Below are positions 56,046 through 64,000 of a stretch of DNA of 64,000 bases, in pieces. The notes under the pieces were generated by a model. The model was not told the DNA's origin. It saw only the letters and a program-made list of their open reading frames with translations, and ran no database searches. The position numbers were made by a program, and so were the translations under genes. Every line of letters starts with the position of its first letter. Position 1 is the first letter of the stretch. The DNA is from Leuctra nigra (lineage: Eukaryota > Arthropoda > Insecta > Plecoptera > Leuctridae): the NCBI GenBank assembly GCA_934045905.1, contig OW203771.1:2790001-2854000 (forward strand), in the 5' to 3' direction.

Positions 56046-57848
56046 TTCTAGGCCGGTTGAGTCACTTCACAAGTTTAATTCTATCACATCGTTTTACAAG
56101 TTTTAGAAGCTTTAGACATTCTATTGGACGACTTTCACTGCTTTCAAGTCCAGAAGACATGATAGGGGTTGATGTGGTGTCACATTTTCACCACCACATT
56201 AGGTCGACATATTACGAATACGAATCACGATCAAGACATGTTTACGCGTTGATATTCTTTACCGACGTTTAGAGCGTTCATAATTGCATAAATACAACCA
56301 TAATAAGTAGTAATAAGTTAATAATATATAATTACATTAAAAGTTAAACGTCAAAATCTGACTGCACTATTGATTATTTTTTGGTTTGACATCTCTACTC
56401 TAGTGCGCCCTAGGGAGCATTTTGTAAACTAAATTCAGGGTCGATGCTGTCAAAACATGGCGCGAGATTCGAAATCAATGAAATCGAATTAGAACACTTG
56501 CAAATATTTCGACAACCTTTGGAATATTTCCTTCATCCTTGCATTATTTAACATGGCGGTGATTCAAGCTCCAACTTAGCAGTTTACCGTCAATTATTCT
56601 GACTGTTGGTGTACACTTAAACAACGTAAAAACATTCTAGGCTTTTATCATGGAATAAAAAGAGGGGAAGATATGTGAAATAGTGAGGAAGTGGGAATGT
56701 AGTAATTTAAAAATTAAAATACATATTTAATAACAACCTTCGTTCTCTTTATTCCACGGAACCCTAAGAATTCCAGAACAATTTACAGAAATTAAAATGA
56801 TGTATACAAAAATTAATTATGCACATTATTGAATCAAGATTAGCAACCATAAAAGTAGTAACAAATGGAGGCAGATGTGGAGTAAGAGCTGGAGTACCTA
56901 AGAGTACCCAAGAATTTATAATGTAGTACCTACCTAGGTACGTAAGGTGAAGAATTACCTACACAGATTATTCGATTATAATTTTCCCTTACATTGCAAG
57001 GGAATTAAAATTAGAAAGCTATTATTTTCAGTATAGTGAAATGTTCAAATAGAGGTAATACATAGTCTTCCTAGTTACTATTACAATAACTATGAGTTTT
57101 ATCAATAATAAAGTACTAGCTGTTGAAGCATTTATTCGAAATTGATTGGAAAAATCAGAATTGGGTGTACATATTCAATTGAATGGCATAAAAAACCCAT
57201 GGTGTTTCTCTTCATTATGTACCTATTTTAAATAGATAACATACCTACTAGTCGCTAGATAGCATATCTTTATAAGAATATAGATACCTACCTAAACAAA
57301 CAATATTGTAGGAAGAAAGCATAGAAAAAAACATAGCCGCTGGCCAATCTAGATTGCTTAGATTGTGTGCAGGTACGTAGTTCAGTGAAGCTGTAACAAC
57401 TGCGATCGTTGAATAAACTTAATCACGGAATTGCAGATTGTGTCGATGATTTTAGCTAATTCGAATTGGTGCAAGGTAAGTTTAGCTTCAAGTTTGACAT
57501 GGCAGTGTACTGGCTGAAACCATTTCTAACAGAAGATCTAATGACTTTCCTATAAATAATACACATTATTAAATTTAGTGATTGTGGCCATAAAAAGCTT
57601 CCTTGAGCATAAACAAACGTTTCTGTGAGCCACAAACTTTGACATTCGCTATTTATTGGGATTTGCAACTGCTATAACGGCAGCATTGAATGCTTTCATC
57701 GATGTTGAAGGCCGCACTTTTATAAATAACATAATTAGTCAGTGAAACTTCAAAACCTCAGACATTTCCAGAATTGTTCAGGGGAGACACAAAACTGAAA
57801 TCGGCATATAGGGATTTATGTGTTACGAGCTTTTGTAATTGAATTTTA
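56046..57848. other. Spacer upstream of TULP4
   Basis: Presumably holds the TULP4 promoter and 5' UTR, but I cannot place a core promoter. It is AT-rich with no convincing frame on either strand. Confidence 0.35.
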
Positions 57849-58470
57849 CTAGGAAAACGCTCAGTGTAACGCGTTGATGAGCGAGCACGGCTACGTGCAA
57901 ATTCTCGAACCGGAAATGCGTACACAACTCACAGAAAACATATACTTCCATATTACATTGAAATATGATCACTCAATCAACATAAAAGTATGATTTTCAT
58001 CAAAACTTGAAAATAGCATCTAAGCACCCTGGTAAATACTATCAAATCAGATTCAATTCAATTGGCACTGGAAAACATTCATTTCGATACTTCATTACTG
58101 ACAGATATTAAAAATGTCAATAAGTTCATACGTTCTTAACTGATTGAGATGAAATTTTGTAAAATAAGAGACAATGTTGGTCTTAATGATCATGCAAAAT
58201 ATGAGTTTGATCAGAATTATCGAATACCGTTTTCATTTTTCAGCCTATCAGGAGATATTTATTTAAATTTTAACCAATCAATGGATTTCAAAAAAAATTA
58301 AGATCAGCAAACAGAAAAGGTTGTATCTACATGTGTACAAAATTTCAGATCGATCGGTGAAACGGTGCGACTTCCATTGCTCCAGATGGCAGCCAAAAAT
58401 ATAAACAAAAATACAAAAAAAAAAAAAACAGAGGTCCGTGTCAAAAGAGTCAAAAGGAGACGCTCGCTCA
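57849..58470 (-). mobile_element. Helitron-like element H4
   Basis: Starts CTAGGAAAACGCTCAGTGTA, and the body is near-identical to 43907-44330. It ends gagacgctcgctca, with the last palindromic repeat shortened. Confidence 0.5.
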
Positions 58471-59336
58471 ATAAAATTAAATTGACATCAGATGTTTACA
58501 AGTTACTCTATATCATAGATATACATTCTTCTACACAAATATCAAAATACATTGATCTTGAAAAAAGTGTAACGAGGTTTTGTAGTTTCACTGACGATAT
58601 TCTGACTTTACAAAGTCATATTATTAATTCTGTTTACGATCAGATTAAGTCTACATATTTAAAATACGAACACAAAAGAAGCGTTGCTGTACTGTGTCAG
58701 GTTTCTCTGCGATCTGGTGACATGTAACTGTAAGACAATCTCAGCCGTCGCAGCGAAAAATTTGACCTTTATGCTTGACGTTCCCACGAGACAGCACGCT
58801 TTGCCATTATACATCGACAACGAGTTGCCAATCCCAAACAAAGCAGCGATGTCATTGTCTCTCCTGATAGTAGTTCGTATTGTGAGTTTACTGAATTGAG
58901 TCACGAGGTACATAACTCTAGTTTTGTTCTGAGATAATTGAGAAACAATAATTGGCCTGAAAATCCTCATGTGCATCTTTAATAAACACTATGGTGTCTT
59001 AGTTTAACAATTGCTCAAACATTAGAGCAAAGGATACATGTTCTTCAAGGTAGTTTTTGCTGACAATGTTTAGATATCTGCTAAAACTTAAAATAGCTTT
59101 TTTTCACTACATTTTATCTTTATTTCCTGACTATGGATTCCATAATTGTGGATCTATTTCTGCAAACTCAATTTTCACAAAATGTGAGGAAGTACTTCTC
59201 ACAGGAAACCCACGATATAATCTCAAAAAAAATGATAATCTTGGCCAGTTTTTCAATGCTCCGCTAAATTTTGAAAGCCGATGAGCACTACATTGCCCTG
59301 GCAACAGCCAATGACATTCCTTGAAATTACCACTTA
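58471..59336. other. Spacer, no gene seen
   Basis: Short open frames occur on both strands (for example around 58684-58976) but none shows a domain, splice context or composition that supports coding. Confidence 0.35.
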
Positions 59337-59857
59337 GGGTGGTACAAGCGCTCGGCCGTTTTAGAAAATTGAGAGAGAAAAATGGTTTCATGTGGGTGTA
59401 TCTTTGATAGGATGTTCACATGATCAGTCTGATTGTATATTAGTAGCACTTTTTCATTTTTGCTTGGTGCCTTGTTAATTAGGTGCAGGTTTTCAACAAA
59501 ACCGCGCAAAACTATGAAATTTCTCATACAATTGGAGACTAAGCCCGTTTACCAATTGATCTCAAATTGTAATAATGATTAGATAAAAGACAAACTTAGG
59601 GTTATCACTAGGCACATTTTTTAAATTAAATTTCATACGGCAAAAAATAGACAATTTTTCAGTTTTCACCAATAATCAACTAATTATATCTAATTAACAA
59701 AGCAAGAAATTGAAAATTTACCAAAAGATAACACTACGTTTGTCTTTTATCTAGTCACGATTTAAATTTCAAATAATTTCGTCAACCCATTTTGTCTCCA
59801 ATCGTATCCAAAAAAGTGCCTGCAATAAGCGGCAAAATCGCTTGCGCTCGCACCACC
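59337..59857. mobile_element. PIF/Harbinger-like MITE (521 bp)
   Basis: Ends GGGTGGTACAAGCGCT and (inverted) AGGTGGTGCGAGCGCA-like, flanked by TTA at 59334-59336 and 59858-59860. A 3-bp TTA duplication with G-rich ends fits PIF/Harbinger. No coding frame. Confidence 0.6.
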
Positions 59858-60011
59858 TTAACGAGAGCATTGTAGAACTGACAATAGTGAGGCTTGGCCG
59901 TAGTCAAATGTTACTAGTAAAGACGCAGTGACGGGAAGGTTTAATAAGCCAATAGAACGGTCTGTGTGAAGTACAAGAAGTGAGGGTCTACGATACGTAA
60001 GAGCTGGGACA

Positions 60012-62175
60012 TCACGAGCTGTCTTCGTCGAGTTCTTCTCCGAGGTCCAGGTCTTCGAAGTCCTGGAACAACGTCTCGTCCACCTGGACATTGTCTCCGC
60101 CTGAAACATGAGTGAAGTGTAATTAGTCGGGCTTTACAACATGACCAGGACAATTGTGGAACCTGTCAAGAAACAGGTCAACGATTGTATTGTATTGTAT
60201 TTTATTATCATCCCGTGATAAATGAGATAAAATATTTTTATTCTAAAGTAATTATAAATCATGAAAAAGTGATGAGTGGATAACAAAATATTAGCATCCT
60301 TTTACAATAATGAAGCAGAGAAATCCACTTTTCACCATATATATTTTTTTAAATTATCAAATTAAAAGCATCATCTTAAGAGCAAAATGGAACTACAAAA
60401 ATTTACCCGCATCTAAAGTTATAATATTATCAGTTTTGCCTAGGTGTTGGGACTTGAAACTTTCAATTGCAAAATTTGGATATAGGTATTTAAATACTAA
60501 ATATGTAGGTATCTACCTTCTAGGTAACCTACCTATCTATTTTTTTCTCTAAAAATTTCAATTATTTTCGGCTAGGTAAGCTCATGTTGGAGGTGGCATC
60601 TGTTATTACTACCCATTGTAGTAGTAACCTAAGTTGCTATTACCTACCTCTGCTTTAAGTTAAAACTTTATTTTTTTATAAAAATCCTACTAAAATCTGT
60701 ATTTTTTTTGTACATTTCCAAATAAGGCACTGAAATGCATGATCTTGCAATTGAATTTACATACTGTGCATTTGCCCAAAGAAAGATAAAAATTACTCAA
60801 ATTCAAAACATTAAAAAATTTCATAATTTTCAAAATTAAATTGTTCGTCTGACTCCCAACATAAGTAGGGAGTGCAGGATATGACCCGGAGAGGAAGGGA
60901 CAAGGAGAAACAGGCCCTGATCCGGACTTATCCCCCTGATCCGGACTTATTCCCTGTTCCGGACTTTTCCCCTTGATCCTTACCTTCCTCCAGGAACTTG
61001 AGGTCGCTCTGGATGAGTGTCTTGTCGGCCATGAAGAGTTCCTTGCCGGTGAGTTTCTGCGTGTCCTTCATGTCTCTCTCGGAACTCTTTCTCCCGTAGA
61101 ACTCTATGTCGAAAGCCGTCTTCCAGGCCAGGAAGGATTCCACCGTCACTCGAGTTCCTTCGAAACGTTTCTACAAGAGAGCATCAAATAACAATTTATG
61201 CTGACCGAGTCAAATTTAATGGCAAAATTTACCATGTAGGTAATTATTTATAGTTCATGTACCTACTAGTCTAATCATCATTTTATTTTGTTGAATTGTC
61301 CCTAGTGTAACAGAAATATGCCAACTAACTTTTAAGTATAATTATAATCAAAGTATCTACCTACATTTCTGTATTTTTAAATAAATATATAATTGTCTTG
61401 TCATAAAAATAGCAATTTTCTATGGAAGAACTGTGTTGTTTTATTGCTTATAACATCCATCATCCTATGAGACATGTACTTTTAAACAATAATAAATTAC
61501 CGTGCTGCATTTAGAAATGGAATCAGATATTGAACAATTAACAATTGTGTCAAGTGCTTTGTGGGTCTACTAACATAACCTAATTTTACAATATTTACCA
61601 TCTCCGCTTCTTCTGCTTCTCTCAACTTCCTCTCGGCCTGCTCGTCCATATCCTTGCGTACTTTGTCCCACTTCACGTTGAGCCACTCCTGCGCTGACGA
61701 AGCTAACTGAAAGATCATCACGGTCCCAAGGTTTTCTTGAGCCTGCGAAACAATTTACTGAATTATTAGCAGAACTCTTAATTAATGTGGCAACAATTTT
61801 ACATCATTGGCTGTGTTTTTCAAACCTCGCTTAAGATATGTTCAATCAGCAGTTCCTCGTCACCGTCATCAAAGTTTTCTGCTTCTTCAATCTCAACACC
61901 GGGGACTTCTTCTGGATATTTCGCCGTGTAGCTAAATTTCAAACTACAGGACAGACCCTTGTCTGTGTCAGGTTCATATTCTTCTGATTTGATAGGAATC
62001 GTGAACTTGCAATAGGGTTTCCTAGAAAAAACTGTAACAAAAGTGTAATTATTGAAGAGTTCATGAATATGGAAAAGAAAAAGTGAGGTTAGTTTGAAAA
62101 CTTACTTTCCATATCACCGCAATATATCGAATCAAGAGCCTCTAATTCATTATCTTGTTCCTCTTGGTAATCCAT
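60012..62175 (-). CDS. RWDD1: RWD domain-containing protein 1 (RWDD1), complete, 5 exons
   Basis: Exons 62175-62106, 62031-61826, 61742-61599, 61170-60984 and 60100-60012 join in phase to 231 residues; vertebrate RWDD1 has about 240. It begins MDYQEEQDNELEALDSIYCG, the RWD opening. The RWD domain spans about 8-115 (SCSLKFSYTAKYPEEVPGVE, ENLGTVMIFQLASSAQEWL). A charged helix with MDEQAERKLREAEEAEMKRF and TVESFLAWKTAFDIEF follows, then KLTGKELFMADKTL and an acidic end (DFEDLDLGEELDEDSS, TGA at 60014-60012). Family knowledge: RWDD1 is the DFRP2 partner that stabilises the GTPase DRG2 in the cytosol. All introns are GT-AG. Divergent from the SEC24-like gene across a 300-bp gap. Confidence 0.95.
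60916..60978. repeat. About 21-bp tandem repeat x3 in RWDD1 intron 4
   Basis: Three copies of CCTGATCCGGACTTATCCCC with small changes, ending a few bases before the exon 4 donor (60984). Confidence 0.8.
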
Positions 62176-62465
62176 TTTAAATTAATATTAATAACTACCA
62201 AGATACGAACAGTTTATTAAACGTAAATCATATAATAAATCCACAAATGTCAAACTTCCATCACGTAAAACATCCAGCGCCTTCTAAAAACGTAAAATCG
62301 CATGCGCAGCGCAGCCATTCCGAGTCTTGTTGGAAACAGCACGGCACGTACTCCGTAAACGCGCATGCGCTGTCAGACCTTACGTGGCAAAGCCAGCTGT
62401 GTGCATGTAACGTCAGCCGGAATGAATAGAGGATTTTTACGAATTATTAACCATTTATTATAATA
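62176..62465. promoter_or_regulatory. Bidirectional promoter region with two NRF-1-like sites
   Basis: Lies between the RWDD1 start codon (62175, minus) and a candidate noncoding first exon of the SEC24-like gene ending at 62465. Palindromes CGCATGCGCA (62299-62308) and GCGCATGCGC (62361-62370) match the NRF-1 core TGCGCATGCGC. No TATA box placed; typical of housekeeping gene pairs. Confidence 0.55.
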
Positions 62466-62708
62466 GTAAGTATGAAATTTAAATATCTGTTAGATAAGCT
62501 TTATGTTTTCACTATTTTAACAACATGTTTACCTTTGGGTGCAGCAAAACTATGAAAGGAATCAATTGTTTTCATACTTGCCGTCAAGTGTCATGTCATC
62601 CTAGTTGAAATAAGGTCAAAGGACTTTAATCTATCTACGTTTTCGTTACTTTCTGAGTGGAGTTCAATAAAATCTGTGTTGTCTTTTCAGATTCTTGTAG
62701 TCGACAAA

Positions 62709-64000
62709 ATGCAACCCCAATATATCCCCCAACAACCACCCCAATATGGAGGGCCACGTCCCCCTGGACCAGGTTATGACCTGCCAGGACCTGGCAACTT
62801 TCCCCCGGACCCCAGATCGTCTCCCGCTGGAATTCCTGGCAACTATCAACAGTCCGGACCTCCGAGAGGTCCACCGCAAGGGTTCATGTCCAACGGCGCA
62901 CCTGATCAACAAGCCAGCAACTTTCACGGGCCTCCTCAGCCGAATCATTTAACCAATCAAATGTCTGGGATGAATATTAGCGGCCCGCCACAGCAGCCTC
63001 CTTTGCCACAGGTAAGGTTTTAGTGATGGCTTAAGGTAGATGGATTACAATTATTCTGTAGGTAATTCATTTAGGTAGGGCAGTGGTTCCTTCAAATCTA
63101 GGACGAGATTTCTATACTATGTGACTGAACCCCGATGACATTTGATACCTACACCTTTATCTGTAACCACTAAATTACGGAATCTAAAATGTTCCATTTC
63201 CTATGTTTTGACAGATTTTAAGTTGTCAAAAGTTCACTCTGCTGCAGAATTCAACCAATTCATAACCGAACTTCCAACATTGAATTCGACGGCTTAAAAT
63301 CTATTTTGACTTTGACATACGGTCTACTACATAATTCCTAGAAGTGATAGCCTTTATCAGTGTTCGAAATTAGTGACTTAACATGACAAAAATTTAAATC
63401 AAAAGTAAAGAGAACGTAGGTCTTTCACTCCAACTTAAAATCAAAAGTAAAATGAGACATCGAACAATTAAAATGGATTGTCGTAATCTACGGTGCCTGT
63501 CGTTCTAATACGTTGTTTGTTCATCTTTGTTTCTCATATTTCAGGGTTTCCCGAGCAAGATGGCTTCTGGAGGTGACCTCGGAAGCAACTACCCAGCCAT
63601 TAACGGAGCCTCGCACACTAACGGGTCACCGCGACCCCCTTCAGGCCCTCCTCAAGGTCAACCCTTGCCTCAAGGGCCCAAGGGACCCCCTCAATTTGGT
63701 GCTCCACAGCCACAAAATAATAGACCGCCAGGACAGTTTGGTCCCCCTGGTCAAATGGGGTTCCCACAGGGGCAGATACCCCCTCAACAAGGACAAATGC
63801 CACCTCAACAAGGACAAATGCCACCTCAACAAGGACAAATGCCACCTCAACAAGGACAATTGCCTCCCAATCGAGGTCAAATACCCCTACAGGGGCAATT
63901 GCCGCCACAGCAAGGTCAAATGCCCCCACAGCAAGGTCATCTGCCCCCCCAACAGAGCCCACGTCCAGGTCAATTTCCCCAGCAAGGACCTCCTCAACCG
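62709..64000 (+). CDS. SEC24C/D-like COPII coat protein, N-terminal Pro/Gln-rich part (3' cut by window edge)
   Basis: A noncoding exon probably ends at 62465 (ATA|GTAAGT), followed by acceptor CTTTTCAG at 62690. ATG at 62709 starts 101 codons to CAG|GTAAGG (62709-63011, phase 0). Acceptor TTTCAG|GGT opens the next exon at 63545, still open at 64000. The protein is Pro/Gly/Gln-rich (MQPQYIPQQPPQYGGPRPPG); NQMSGMNISGPPQQ resembles the QLxGMxIxG segment of SEC24C/D N-termini. A PPQQGQM heptad repeats six or more times. The zinc-finger and trunk domains that would confirm SEC24 lie beyond the window, so another Pro/Gln-rich protein is possible. SEC24 selects cargo for COPII vesicles at the ER. 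Confidence 0.6.
63012..63544 (+). other. Intron of the SEC24-like gene
   Basis: GTAAGG at 63012 to TTTCAG at 63544. AT-rich; nothing else seen in it. Confidence 0.6.
63780..63955 (+). repeat. 21-bp coding tandem repeat (PPQQGQM)
   Basis: Repeats of ccacctcaacaaggacaaat encode PPQQGQM; the first four are nearly identical, later ones diverged. Likely length-variable. Confidence 0.85.

Noticed and set aside
63618..63962. Minus frame rich in LVEVAFV repeats
   Set aside because: Antisense of the PPQQGQM repeat in the SEC24-like exon.

Overview
The window reads as nuclear DNA of an arthropod, most likely an insect. It has short coding exons with GT-AG borders spread over large AT-rich introns, animal-specific gene families (TULP4, RWDD1, SEC24, Ly6-type three-finger proteins), and dense layers of DNA transposons, SINEs and non-LTR retrotransposon relics. 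Species cannot be fixed from the sequence alone. All gene assignments rest on reading translations and splice sites by eye, not on database searches.

Layout. 1-2553: 3' part of a non-LTR retrotransposon with a long open frame (endonuclease end plus reverse transcriptase). 4497-13489 (minus): a giant, almost entirely repetitive, probably secreted protein of about 2,400 residues. A small signal-peptide exon (13429-13489) is followed by a 7.2-kb exon, and a duplicated 192-nt cassette-like exon (12624-12815) lies between them. 14.7-25.75 kb: a nested transposon cluster with three copies of a palindrome-ended family, hAT-type elements with 8-bp target duplications, fold-back elements, a tRNA-like SINE, a 118-bp tandem array and an RTE-type relic. 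26-32.5 kb: gene-poor sequence with a composite element that carries a hAT element, itself hosting a 5S-rRNA-derived SINE.

32814-56045 (minus): a complete TULP4 (tubby-like protein 4, 'tusp') gene. Its 17 coding exons all join in phase to give 1132 codons plus stop: WD-repeat half, SOCS box, and a tubby domain split into three blocks. Its introns carry hAT elements, a tRNA-SINE, an RTE fragment and Helitron-like elements. In the intron between exons 14 and 13 lie two tandem Ly6-type exons on the opposite strand. 60012-62175 (minus): complete RWDD1 (5 exons, 231 residues). It is head to head with the start of a SEC24C/D-like COPII coat gene (62709 to window end, plus), and the two share a short region with two NRF-1-like palindromes.

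How the genes relate: TULP4 (putative ubiquitin-ligase substrate adaptor), RWDD1 (DRG2 partner) and SEC24 (ER export) are housekeeping-type genes with no shared pathway evident. The repetitive protein is the most novel locus: about 34 copies of one short motif (P-[TV]-I-x-[YF]-x-G-x-x-[IV]-[FY]-P) sit in at least four different repeat frameworks, followed by a non-repetitive C-terminal domain of about 200 residues that I do not recognise.
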